Of a DNA stretch of 64,000 nt, positions 1 through 12,892 are shown piece by piece. The position numbers and the translations under genes were made by a program. Below the pieces are notes generated by a model. The model was not told the origin of the DNA, made no database searches, and saw only the letters and a program-made list of their open reading frames with translations. Each line of letters begins with the position of its first letter. Position 1 is the first letter of the stretch. Source of the stretch: Adiantum capillus-veneris (taxonomy: Eukaryota; Streptophyta; Polypodiopsida; Polypodiales; Pteridaceae); NCBI GenBank assembly GCA_014529385.2, contig CM043968.1, positions 8,416,648-8,480,647 on the forward strand. The letters are read 5' to 3'.

Positions 1-1231
1 ATAAGATCCCCCCTTTGGATCAGATGAAAAAAGAAAGTAAAGTTTCAAATAGCAGTTTGGTGAAAAGTGGCAAGAGACGAGGTGTGTGAGGAGGAAACGA
101 AGGTATGCAAAGGTGAACAGAGTAAGACATTTTGTTTTTTAATATGCAGGGGTTTGTGAGAGGATTACTGGCACACCTTGGATGGAGTGGTCAACGTAAA
201 AACCAATCCGTGATGCACAAATTCACTTGTTTGATTTTGTAGTTGAATTCAATAATCATATTGTATATGTGATGCCTCGAGTGCAGCGTCTGGTGGAATT
301 GGTGGAATCTCTAAAGATTCCACATAATGGGAAGAGAGTAGACCAAGTAGTAGAGTAGTAGGCCTCCTTAATGAGAAGGTGAAAGTTTATTCCAAAGTTT
401 GTCTCATGATCATTACCATTTATAAAGCAAATATCATCGCTTTCTCTTTTCTTCTTTCTAATCATCACAATTTTAAAAGAGAGATAAATAAGAGAGAATC
501 TAGTTTATACATTAAGGATAAAAGCCTTGCAACCCTTCATTGGGATGTCCTAAAACTTGGGGATAGTAGTAGTAGTAGGCCTCCTTAAAGATGCAAAATG
601 TTGACACTATAATGAGGAGGTAAATAGTTTATTCCAAAGTTTATCTCATGATCATTACCATTTACACAACAAATATCATCGCTTTCTCTTTTCTTCCTTC
701 TAATCATCACAATTTTAAAAGAGAGATAAATAAGAGAGAATCTAGTTTATACATTGAGGATAAAAGCCTTGCAACCCCTCATTGGGATGTCCTAAAACTT
801 GGGGATACGATAGGAGAGCTGACTCAAAAATGCAACAGAGCAAGAGAATCCATGGAATGGAAAGAGCTGTCAAGGTATTTCAAGGATTCTATATTTCATT
901 GGTCACCTTGGCCCTCCAAAGCTAGAGAGATCCTTCTTACCCATTTTTGGAGGGAAAATTGCTAAAAAGCTTAATAACAAGGGCCAACTTTGGGACTATA
1001 ATAGGAGCTGCTGGGGTGGAACAAAGCAACTAGCTCTATTGTTCAACCTCGGTGGAACAAGAAGTTTACACAGTACCTATCTGCAACAATAGCCGTATCC
1101 TTATTGCTTTTAGGTTTTTCTGTGTCATCCTTCGTGGAAGTAATCTATGGTGAGGATGATTTGACATCCATGTACTCTTTTGCTAGTAAATTCTTCAAAT
1201 TTTGTGGAAGGGGGTTGTTTGGGGGGATTTC
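1..1231. repeat. Array unit 1 (internally deleted and duplicated)
   Basis: First visible unit of the tandem array. Units are phased here on the motif ATAAGATCCCNCCTTTGGAT, which recurs at 1, 1232, 3534, 5895, 7821, 10161, 19987 (variant), 41241, 43824 and 46398. This copy is only 1.23 kb. It jumps at about 1073 from the middle of the LINE-derived part straight to the sequence that follows the microsatellite in other units, so it lacks the LINE 3' end and the TC/AC tract. A segment of about 230 bp (around 355-565) is repeated directly at about 573-806. The array probably continues to the left of the window. Confidence 0.85.
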
Positions 1232-3533
<2,302 letters not shown>

Positions 3534-3961
3534 ATAAGATCCCCCCTTTGGATCAGATGGAAAAAGAAAGTAAAGTTTCAAACAGCAGTCTCGTGAAAAG
3601 TGGCAAGAGACGAGGGCTATGAGGAGTAAACAAAGATATGCAAGGGTGAACACAGCAAAGACATTTTGTTTTTTAAGATGCAGGGGTTTGTGAGAGGATT
3701 ACCGACACACCTTGGGTGGAGTGGTCAGCGTAAAAACCTATCCGTGATGCACAAATTCACTTGTTTGATTTTGTAGGTAAATTCAATAAGCTTATTATTT
3801 ATGTGATGCCTCGAGTGCAGCGTCTGGTGGAATCTCTAAAGATTCCACCTAATGGGAAGAGAGTAGACCAAGTCGTAGAGTAGTAGTAGTAGGCCTCCTC
3901 AAAGATGCAAAATGTTGACACTATAATGAGGAGGTGAATAGTTTATTCCAAGGTTTGTGTC

Positions 3962-5240
3962 ATGATCATTACCATTTACAAAGCAAATATCTTCGATTTT
4001 TCTTTTCTTCCTTCTAATCATCACAATTTTGGCATAGAGATAAATAAGAGAGAATCTAGTTTATACATTGAGGATAAAAGCCTTGTAACCCCTCATTGGG
4101 ATGTCCTAAAACTTGGGGATACGATAGGAGAGCTCACTCAAAAATGCAACAGAGCAAGAGAATCCATGGAATGGGGATAGCTGTCAAGGTATTTCCACAA
4201 TTCTATATTTCATTGGTCACCTTGGCCCTCCAATGCTAGAGGCATCCTTCTTACCCATTTTTGGAGGGGAAATTGCTAAAAAGCTTAATAACAAGGGCCA
4301 ACTTTGGGATTATAACAGGAGCTGCTGGAGAGGAAAAAAGGAACTAGCTCTACTGTTCAACCTCGGTGGGACAAAAAGTTTACATAGTAGAGCCCTTGAG
4401 TAGCCTTACAAATGGTATCTACCAAACTATGAATCCAAGTTCAAGTGGACAGCTTGGCAGTGGCCAATGAATAGACATTTCCAAAACTGCAAACTAAGGA
4501 TGTATACCTCGCCCTTATGGCCTCAAAGGATGGGTTCTTCCTGCTTAACAAGCAGTTGGGCTTAAACTGACCAGGCTCAAGATGTGAGACAGTCATGAAG
4601 AATTTATGGAACCCTCAATGGCCGCATGGTATGGAAGTCTTCTTATGGAAAGCAGTTTGGGGATCCATGTCGATTGGAGTGAAGCACTTGCCATGGAAAT
4701 TGGAATAGATAGATGCTCGCAATACAAAACGGCCTTTGAGGAGCTCCCTCAGCTTCTCAAGGAGTGCCTGAGGATATGTGGCCTTGTAGTAAAGAGGAAA
4801 GATCTGCTAATGGGTCCAAAGAACCTTAAAAATAGGATTCAATCTCTTAATGGGACGGAAGGTGTTCAAGAGCCATGCACTGCTCATCGCTATGCAAGTC
4901 ATGAGATATTACTACTTCAAACCCATTTGGAAGGCAAAAAATTGTGGAATCTTTCAGAGCTCCATAGAAATAGCTACGTTCTCATAGATAGTTTAAGATA
5001 AAAGGATATTTCTCCATTGGAAAACAAAGAAACTTTGAAGGGTGGCCTAGAACCATGGGTGCCACAATGACACACTTGCATGGGCTTTTTCATTGTGTAG
5101 GGTAGCAACACTTTCAAATTATGTATCTTTGATCCTTTTAAAGAGTCATAGCTCATCACAAGCATGGCAAGAATTAGTAATTTTTTGTCTTTACCAATAT
5201 AACCTCCTCACTATTGTGAACTTTGCTATTAAAAAAAAAA
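3962..5240 (+). pseudogene. LINE-like reverse transcriptase 3' end, relic (unit 3)
   Basis: Reading the plus strand across frames gives a decayed protein with the blocks ESMEWG, SHWSPWPSKARG, FKWTAWQWPMN, LMASKDWFFLLNKQLG, IWNPQWPHGMEVFLW and ELPQLLKECL. A line of this kind (FLWK, then cysteine/histidine spacing, then PHLLKEC) is what the zf-RVT region after the RT domain of plant non-LTR retrotransposons looks like. The longest frame here is 4606-5001. There are stops and frame changes throughout, and no RT palm motif is present. The A-tract after TTTTGCTATT would be the element's poly(A) end. LINE origin is inferred from pattern, not from a database match. Confidence 0.55.
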
Positions 5241-5592
5241 AGATAAAAGCCTTGCACTTGCAAATTATCACAACTTTGCCTTCTTTTCCTTATTGGAGTT
5301 GCAATTGTATAAGTTGATTTATACATTAAACCGAGAAGCTTCTACTTTAAAGGTTTTCTGGTGGACTCAACAATATGATTTGTACAAGTACTACGAGTAG
5401 CATACTAAACAAACTGGAACGATTCACAAAGAGTTGGAAAACCAAAAAGGAAAAATCATTTGATGCTCCACTAAGAAGTATTTAAGGCGTGCTAACTGTA
5501 TACATGGGTTTAGATCTCAACATGCATGGCACTTCACTTTATCACCTTAACTTTTTGATAACCCCCCCTTCCCAGAAACATAATGCACTAGG

Positions 5593-5595
<3 letters not shown>

Positions 5596-5668
<73 letters not shown>

Positions 5669-5682
5669 CACACACACACACA
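5596..5682. repeat. (TC)n(AC)n microsatellite, unit 3
   Basis: About 34 TC repeats followed by a short CATACACACACACACA tract of under 20 bp. The position in the unit is identical to the other copies, but the AC part has shrunk. Confidence 0.95.
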
Positions 5683-5894
5683 TCTCTCTCTCACACACAT
5701 AAAGACACACACTGACAAACAAGAGCAACAACAATACCTATATCTGCAACAATAGCCGTATCCTTATTGCTTTTTGGTTTTTCTGTGTCATCCTTCATGG
5801 AAGTAATCTATGGTGAGGATGATTTGAAATCCATGTACTCTTTTGGTAGTAAATTCTTCAAATTTTGTGGAAGGGGGTTGTTTGGGGGGATTTC

Positions 5895-7534
5895 ATAAGA
5901 TCCTCCCTTTGGATCAGATGGAAAAAGAAAGTAAAGTTTCAAACAGCAGTCTCGTGAAAAGTGGCAAGAGACGAGGGCCGTGAGGAGTAAACAAAGATAT
6001 GCAAGAGTGAAGAGAGCAAGACATTTTGTTTTTTAATATGAAAGGGTTTGTGAGAGGATTACTGACACACCTTGGGTGGAGTGGTCAGCATAAAAACCTA
6101 TCCGTGATGCACAAATTCACTTGTATGATTTTGTAGGTAAATTCAATAAGCTTATTATTTATGTGATGCCTCAAGTGCAGCATCTGGTGGAATCTCTAAC
6201 CATTCCACATAATGGGAAGAGAGTAGACCAAGTCGTAGAGTAGTACCAGTAGGCCTCCTCAAAGATGAAAAATGTTGACACTATAAGGAGGAGGTGAATA
6301 GTTTATTCCAAAGTTTGTGTCATGATCATTATCATTTACAAAGCAAATATCTTCGATTTTTCTTTTCTTCCTTCTAATCATCAGAATTTTGGCATAGAGA
6401 TAAATAAGAGAGAATCTAGTTTATACATTGAGGATAAAATCCTTGTAACCCCTCATTGGGATGTCCTAAAACTTGGGGATACGATAGGAGAGCTTACTCA
6501 AAAATGCAACAGAGCAAGAGAATCCATGGAATGGGGACAACTGTCAAGGTAGTTCCACAATTCTATATTTCATTGGTCACCTTGGCCCTCCAAAGCTAGA
6601 GGCATCCTTCTTACCCATTTTTGGAGGGGAAATTGCTAAAAAGCTTAATAACAAGGGCCAACTTTGGGACTAGAAATTGTGGAATCTTTGAGAGCCCCAT
6701 AGAAATAGATAAGTTCTCGTAGATAGTCAAAGATAAAAGGGTACTTTTCCATTGGAAAACAAAGAAACTCTAAAGGGTGGCCTAGAACCATGGGTGCCGC
6801 AATGACACACTCGCATGGGTGAAAGGGTGGGCTTTTTCATTATGTGGGGTGCAACACGTTCAATTGATGTATCTTTGATGCTTTTAAGGAGTCATAGCTC
6901 ATCACGAGCATGGCGAGAATTTGTAATTTTTTGGCTTTATCAATAAGACCTACTCACTATTGTGAATTTTGCTATTAGAAAAAAGAGGATAAAAGCCTTG
7001 CACTTGCAAATTATCACAACTTTTCCTTCTCTTCCTTATTGTCATTGCAATTGTGTAAGTCGATTTATACATTGAGGGGAGAAGCTTGTGCTTTAAAGGT
7101 TTTCTGGTGGACTCAACAATATGATGTGGACAAGTACTACGAGTAACATACTCAACAAAATAGAATAATTCACAAACACATGCATGGAATGCCAAAAATG
7201 AAAAATCAAATGCCTTCTCTTTCTTGAAATTATTGCAATTGTGCCCGTTGGTTTCTACATTAAGGAGATAAGCTTGTGCTTTAAAGGTTTTTTGGTGGAC
7301 TCAATAATATGATGTGTACAACAACTTTGAGTAGCATACTGAACAAAAATGGAACGATTCACAAACAATTGGAACACCAAGAACGAAAAATTGCTTGATG
7401 CTCCACTAAGAAGTATTAAAGGTGTGTTAATTGTATACACGTGTTTCGATCTCAATCAACATGCGTGGCACCTTACTTCATGACCCCAACTTTTTCATGG
7501 GCCCCCCTTCCCAAAAGCAAAATGCACTAGGTAA

Positions 7535-7578
<44 letters not shown>

Positions 7579-7820
7579 ACTCTCACACACACACACACAC
7601 ACACACATCTCTCTCTCTCACACACACAGAGATACACACTACAAACAAGAGCAACAACAATAACTATATATGCAACAATAGCCTTATCCTTTTTGCTTTT
7701 AGGATTTTCTTTGTCATCCTTGGTGGAAGTAATCCATGGTAAGGATGATTTGAAATCCATGTACTCTTTTGCTAGTAGCTTCTTCAAATTTCGTGGAAAA
7801 GGGTTATTTGGGGGGATTTC
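5895..7820. repeat. Array unit 4 (1.93 kb, internal deletion)
   Basis: Like unit 3 up to about 6670, where the sequence AACTTTGGGACT joins AGAAATTGTGGAATC. About 0.45 kb of the LINE-derived segment, including most of the zf-RVT-like part, is missing. From that junction onward the copy matches units 5 and 6 rather than 2 and 3, so the junction may be a recombination point between the two subfamilies. The microsatellite is at 7537-7606. Confidence 0.85.
7537..7606. repeat. (TC)n(AC)n microsatellite, unit 4
   Basis: About 19 TC repeats, a short interruption (ACTCACTCTC), then 11 AC repeats. The tract is roughly half the TC length of unit 2. Confidence 0.95.
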
Positions 7821-8245
7821 ATAAGATCCCACCTTTGGATTAGATGGAAAAAGAAGTAGTCTCAAATAATGGTATGGGGAAAAGTGGCAAGAGAAGAGGG
7901 TTGTGAGGAGTAAATGAAGTTATGCAAGGGTGAACAGAACAAGACAATATGTTTTTTAATATGCAAAGGTTTGTGAGAGGATTACCAACACACCTTAGGT
8001 GGAGTGATCACCGTGAAAACCTATACGTGATGCACAAATTCACATGTTTGATTGTGGAGTTAAAATCAATGAGCTTATTGTATATGTGATGCCTCGAGGG
8101 CAGTGTCTGGTGGAATCTCTAAAGATTCCACATAGCGGGAAGAGAGTAGACCGAGTAGGAGTAGTAGTAGTAGTAGGCATTCTCAAAGATGCAAAATGTT
8201 GACACTGTAACAAGGAGGTGAATAGTTTATTCCTAAGTTTGTCTC

Positions 8246-9510
8246 ATGATCATTGCCAGTTACAAAGAAAATATCATGGATTTCTCTTTTCTTCCTTTTA
8301 ATCATCACGATTTTAAAAGAGAGATAAATAAGAGAGAATCTAGTTTATATATTGAGGATAAAAGCCTTGCAACCCCTCATTGGGTCGTCCTAAAACTTGT
8401 GGATATGATAGAGGAGCTCGCTCAAAAATGCAGCTGAGCAATAGAATCCATGGAATGGGGAGAGATGTCAAGGTGCTTCCACAATTCTATATCTCATTGG
8501 ACACCTTGGCCCTCCAAGGCTAGAGGCATCTTTCTTACCCATTTTTGGAGGAAAGTTGTTAAAAAACTTAATAACAAGGGCAAACTCTAGGACTATAGCA
8601 GGAGCTGCTAGAGAGGAACAAAGCAAGTAGCTCGACAGTTCAACTTCAGTGGGACAAAAATTTTACACAATAGAGCCCTTGAGTAGCCTAACAAATGGTA
8701 TCTACCAAACTATGAATCCAAGTTTAGGTGGACAGCTTGGCGGTGGCCACAAAGTTAGGATGTATACCTTGCCCTTATGGCCTCAAAGGATTGGTTCTTC
8801 CTGTTAACAAGCGTTTAGGCTTAAACCGAGTCTCAAGATGAGAGACAGTCATGAAGAATATATGGAACCCTCAGTGGCCGCATGGGATGGAAGTTTTCTT
8901 ATGGAAGGTACTTTGGGGAGCCATGTCGATTGGAGTGAAGCAGTTGCCATGGAAATTGGTATAGATAGATGCTCGCAATACAGATCGGTTTGTGAAGATC
9001 TCCCTCACCTTTTCAAGGAGTACCTGACGATATGTGGACATGTAGGAAAGATCTGCGAGTGGATCCCAAGAACCTGGAAAAGAGGATTCTTCAAGAACAA
9101 TCTCTTCATAGGAGGAAAGGTGTTCAAGAACCATGCGTTGCTCATCGCTATGCAAGTCATGAGATATTACTACTTCAAACACGTTTGGAAGGCAAGAAAT
9201 TGTGGAATCTTTAAGAGCCCCATAGAAATAGATAAGTTCTCGTAGATAGTCAAAGATAAAAGGGTACTTTTCCATTGGAAAACAAAGAAACTCTGAAGGG
9301 TGGCCTAGAACCATGGGTGCCGCAATGACACACTCGCATGGGTGAAAGGGTGGGCTTTTTCATTATGTGGGGTGCAACACGTTCAATTGATGTATCTTTG
9401 ATGCTTTTAAGGAGTCATAGCTCATCACGAGCATGGCGAGAATTTGTAATTTTTTGGCCTTATCAATAAGACCTACTCACTATTGTGAATTTTGCTATTA
9501 GAAAAAAAAG
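8246..9510 (+). pseudogene. LINE-like RT 3' end, relic (unit 5)
   Basis: One of the better copies. A 135-codon frame (8838-9245) reads through the zf-RVT-like part. It contains EDLPHLFKEYLTICG, RTWKRGFFKNNLF, HALLIAMQVMRYYYFKHVW and KARNCGIF. The end KHVWKARNCGIF resembles the W-x-x-RN-x-x-IF segment found at the C-terminus of plant LINE proteins. The preceding part (FLWKVLWGAM) is in another frame, so a frameshift separates them. The A-tract at about 9500 marks the presumed 3' end. An antisense frame of 147 codons at the same place is a shadow. Confidence 0.55.
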
Positions 9511-9892
9511 GATAAAAGCCTTGCACTTGCAAATTATCACGACTTTTCCTTCTCTTCCTTATTGTCGTTGCAATTGTGTAAGTCGATTTATACATTGAGG
9601 GGAAAAGCTTGTGCTTTAAAGGTTTTCTGGTGGACTCAACAATATGATGTGGACAAGTACTACGAGTAACATACTCAACAAAATAGAATAATTCACAAAC
9701 ACATGCATGGAATGCCAAAAATGAAAAATCAAATGCCTTCTCTTTCTTGAAATTATTGCAATTGTGCCCGTTGGTTTCTACATTAAGGAGATAAGCTTGT
9801 GCTTTAAAGGTTTTTTGGTGGACTCAATAATATGATGTGTACAACAACTTTTTGATAGGCCCCGCTTCCCAAAAGCAAAATGCACTAGGTAA

Positions 9893-9893
<1 letters not shown>

Positions 9894-9959
<66 letters not shown>
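9894..9959. repeat. (TC)n(AC)n microsatellite, unit 5
   Basis: About 18 TC and 15 AC dinucleotides, uninterrupted. The flanking bases (GCACTAGGTAATA) are shared with unit 4. Confidence 0.95.
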
Positions 9960-9960
<1 letters not shown>

Positions 9961-10160
9961 CTCTCTCTCTTACACACACTACAAACAAGAGCAACAACAA
10001 TACCTATATATGCAACAATAGCCTTATCCTTTTTGCTTTTAGGTTTTTCTTTGTCATCCTTGGTGGAAGTAATCCATGGTAAGGATGATTTGAAATCCAT
10101 GTACTCTTTTGCTAGTAGCTTCTTCAAATTTCGTGGAAAAGGGTTATTTGGGGGGATTTC

Positions 10161-12164
10161 ATAAGATCCCACCTTTGGATTAGATGGAAAAAGAAGTAGT
10201 CTCAAATAATGGTATGGGGAAAAGTGGCAAGAGAAGAGGGTTGTGAGGAGTAAATGAAGTTATGCAAGGGTGAACAGAACAAGACAATATGTTTTTTAAT
10301 ATGCAAAGGTTTGTGAGAGGATTACCAACACACCTTAGGTGGAGTGATCACCGTGAAAACCTATACGTGATGCACAAATTCACATGTTTGATTGTGGAGT
10401 TAAAATCAATGAGCTTATTGTATATGTGATGCCTCGAGGGCAGTGTCTGGTGGAATCTTTAAAGATTCCACATAGCGGGAAGAGAGTAGACCGAGTAGTA
10501 GTAGTAGTAGTAGGCATTCTCAAAGATGCAAAATGTTGACACTGTAACGAGGAGGTGAATAGTTTATTCCTAAGTTTGTCTCATGATCATTGCCATTTAC
10601 AAAGAAAATATCATGGCTTTCTCTTTTCTTCCTTTTAATCATCACGATTTTAAAAGAGATATAAATAAGAGAGAATCTAGTTTATATATTGAGGATAAAA
10701 GCCTTGCAACCCCTCATTGGGTCGTCCTAAAACTTGTGGATATGATAGAGGAGCTCGCTCAAAAATGCAGCTGAGCAATAGAATCCATGGAATGGGGAGA
10801 GATGTCAAGGTGCTTCCACAATTCTATATCTCATTGGCCACCTTGGCCCTCCAAGGCTAGAGGCATCTTTCTTACCCATTTTTGGAGGGAAGTTGTTAAA
10901 AAACTTAATAACAAGGGCAAACTCTAGGACTATAGCAGGAGCTGCTAGAGAGGAACAAAGCAAGTAGCTCGACAGTTCAACTTCAGTGGGACAAAAAGTT
11001 TACACAATAGAGCCCTTGAGTAGCCTAACAAATGGTATCTACCAAACTATGAATCCAAGTTTAGGTGGACAGCTTGGCGGTGGCCACAAAGTTAGGATGT
11101 ATACCTTGCCCTTATGGCCTCAAAGGATTGGTTCTTCCTGTTAACAAGCGTTTAGGCTTAAACCGAGTCTCAAGATGAGAGACAGTCATGAAGAATATAT
11201 GGAACCCTCAGTGGCCGCATGGGATGGAAGTTTTCTTATGGAAGGTACTTTGGGGAGCCATGTCGATTGGAGTGAAGCAGTTGCCATGGAAATTGGTATA
11301 GATAGATGCTCGCAATACAGATCGGCTTGTGAAGATCTCCCTCACCTTTTCAAGGAGTACCTGACGATATTTGGGCGTGTAGGAAAGATCTTCGAGTGGA
11401 TCCCGAGAACCTGGAAAAGAGGATTCTTCAAGAACAATCTCTTCATAGGAGGAAAGGTGTTCCAGAACCATGCATTGCTCATCGCTATGCAAGTCATGAG
11501 ATATTACTACTTCAAACACGTTTGGAAGGCAAGAAATTGTGGAATCTTTGAGAGCCCCATAGAAATAGATAAGTTCTCGTAGATAGTCAAAGATAAAAGG
11601 GTATTTTTCCATTGGAAAACAAAGAAACTCTGAAGGGTGGCCTAGAACCATGGGTGCCGCAATGACACACTCGCATGGGTGAAAGGGTGGGCTTTTTCAT
11701 TATGTGGGGTGCAACACGTTCAATTGATGTATCTTTGATGCTTTTAAGGAGTCATAGCTCATCACGAGCATGGCGAGAATTTGTAATTTTTTGGCCTTAT
11801 CAATAAGACCTACTCACTATTGTGAATTTTGCTATCAGAAAAAAAAGGATAAAAGCCTTGCACTTGCAAATTATCACAACTTTTCCTTCTCTTCCTTATT
11901 GTCATTGCAATTGTGTAAGTCGATTTATACATTGAGGGGAGAAGCTTGTGCTTTAAAGGTTTTCTGGTGGACTCAACAATATGATGTGGACAAGTACTAC
12001 GAGTAGCATACTCAACAAAATGGAATAATTCACAAACACATGGAACGCCAAAAATGAAAAATCAAAGCCCTTCTCTTTCTTGAAATTATTGCAATTGTGC
12101 ACGTTGGTTTATAAATTAAAGAGATAAGCTTGTGCTTTAAAGGTTTTTTGGTGGACTCAATATT
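10161..12164. repeat. Array unit 6, cut off by the copia element
   Basis: Matches unit 5 nearly base for base up to about 12160, where GGTGGACTCAATA runs into TTCCTTTTCGCCGGAATATT of the copia LTR. About 340 bp of the unit end, including the microsatellite, are missing. The LINE-like relic occupies about 10583-11850, with a 135-codon frame at 11175-11582. Confidence 0.85.
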
Positions 12165-12235
12165 CCTTTTCGCCGGAATATTATGGCCGGACGGCGGTCG
12201 GAAAGTGGTCAGAAAACAATCGGTCGGTTGGCCAG

Positions 12236-12372
12236 TGGCCGGTGGTCGGAAGTCAATGACCGGTGGCCGGTGGTCGGAAGTCAATGGCCGGTGGCCGGAA
12301 GTCAATGACCGGTGGCCGGTGGTCGGAAGTCAATGGCCGGTGGCCGGTGGCCGAATTCAATGGCCGGTGGCC
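12236..12372. repeat. GC-rich minisatellite in copia 5' LTR
   Basis: Variants of CCGGTGGCCGGTGGTCGGAA alternate with GTCAATG, about 28 bp per period, with roughly five periods and a final GTGGCCGAATTCAATGGCC duplication. The same tract in the 3' LTR (17085-17156) has about half as many copies. Confidence 0.9.
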
Positions 12373-12503
12373 GAATTCAAAAGCGGACTTGCCTTCTCAA
12401 GGGCGGCCACACATGGGCGGATTGGAGGGTCCGATTTGGACTTATTCGCACAAGGGCGGCTACACATGGCTGTCTCTCATAAGAGAGGGCTGCCCTTTTG
12501 GCC

Positions 12504-12510
12504 TATAAAA
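12504..12510 (+). promoter_or_regulatory. Copia LTR TATA box
   Basis: TATAAAA in the context GGCCTATAAAAGGAGGCC, about 310 bp before the LTR end and directly upstream of the likely R region. The same box stands at 17284-17290 in the 3' LTR. Because this copy lies downstream of the truncation, the core promoter is still present. Confidence 0.7.
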
Positions 12511-12821
12511 GGAGGCCATTTCTACACACATTTCATAGTGTGAAGTTGATGCAACAAGGTGAGTGTGAGGTGGTGAGAGTGAAGCAAGGCGGGAGCTCCA
12601 TTAAGGGTATAATCCCTTTGTAAATTACTTCTTGTTTTGAAGTACTAAAGCCATTGAGTGGCTGCTTTCCTGTGGACGTAGCTCACATTGGGTGAACCAC
12701 GTATATCGTGTGTACTCTCTCTCTCTCTCTCTACTCTATAATCTCGTGTATGTAAATCTGTCTCTCTCCATTAATTAATCTACTCAATTATCTATTTAGC
12801 TACGCCTTATTTTCTAACAAC

Positions 12822-12833
12822 TGGTATCAGAGC
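12822..12833 (+). other. Primer binding site, initiator tRNA-Met
   Basis: TGGTATCAGAGC lies two bases after the LTR end. This is the standard plant copia primer site, complementary to the 3' end of initiator tRNA-Met. Confidence 0.92.
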
Positions 12834-12892
12834 AAGGTTTGCTCTTAGCTAAATTATCTCAAGGAAAAGATTCCTTGAATTGAGTGGGAGTT

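Larger units (their letters stand above)
3534..5894. repeat. Array unit 3 (about 2.36 kb)
   Basis: Full-length unit, close in sequence to unit 2. It contains the LINE-derived segment (about 3962-5235, A-tract at 5228-5240) and the microsatellite at 5596-5682. The two share several private differences against the later units, such as GTAACCCCTCATTGGGATG, so units 1-4 look like one subfamily and units 5-7 another. Confidence 0.85.
7821..10160. repeat. Array unit 5 (2.34 kb)
   Basis: Full unit, almost identical to unit 6 over its length, which points to a recent duplication or gene conversion between the two. It ends with a microsatellite at 9894-9959. The block before the microsatellite is shortened: ACAACTTTTTGATAGGCCCC joins sequences that lie about 0.15 kb apart in units 4 and 7. 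Confidence 0.85.
12165..12819 (+). repeat. Copia 5' LTR (truncated)
   Basis: Homologous to 17015-17599 of the 3' LTR. The start equivalent to 16832-17014 is absent. It ends in TTTTCTAACA immediately before the primer site. It retains the TATA box and the GC-rich minisatellite, which is longer here than in the 3' LTR, so the copy is about 70 bp longer over the shared part. Confidence 0.92.

Noticed and set aside
8871-9314. 147-codon minus-strand frame conserved in units 5, 6 and 7 (also 11208-11651, 18501-18959, 39804-40220)
   Set aside because: It is the antisense shadow of the LINE-like relic, which shows zf-RVT-like motifs on the plus strand. Its conservation merely reflects recent duplication of the units.
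12130-12543. Plus-strand frames in the copia LTRs (GGRWSEVNGRWP repeats)
   Set aside because: Translation of the GC-rich minisatellite; LTRs are not expected to code here.
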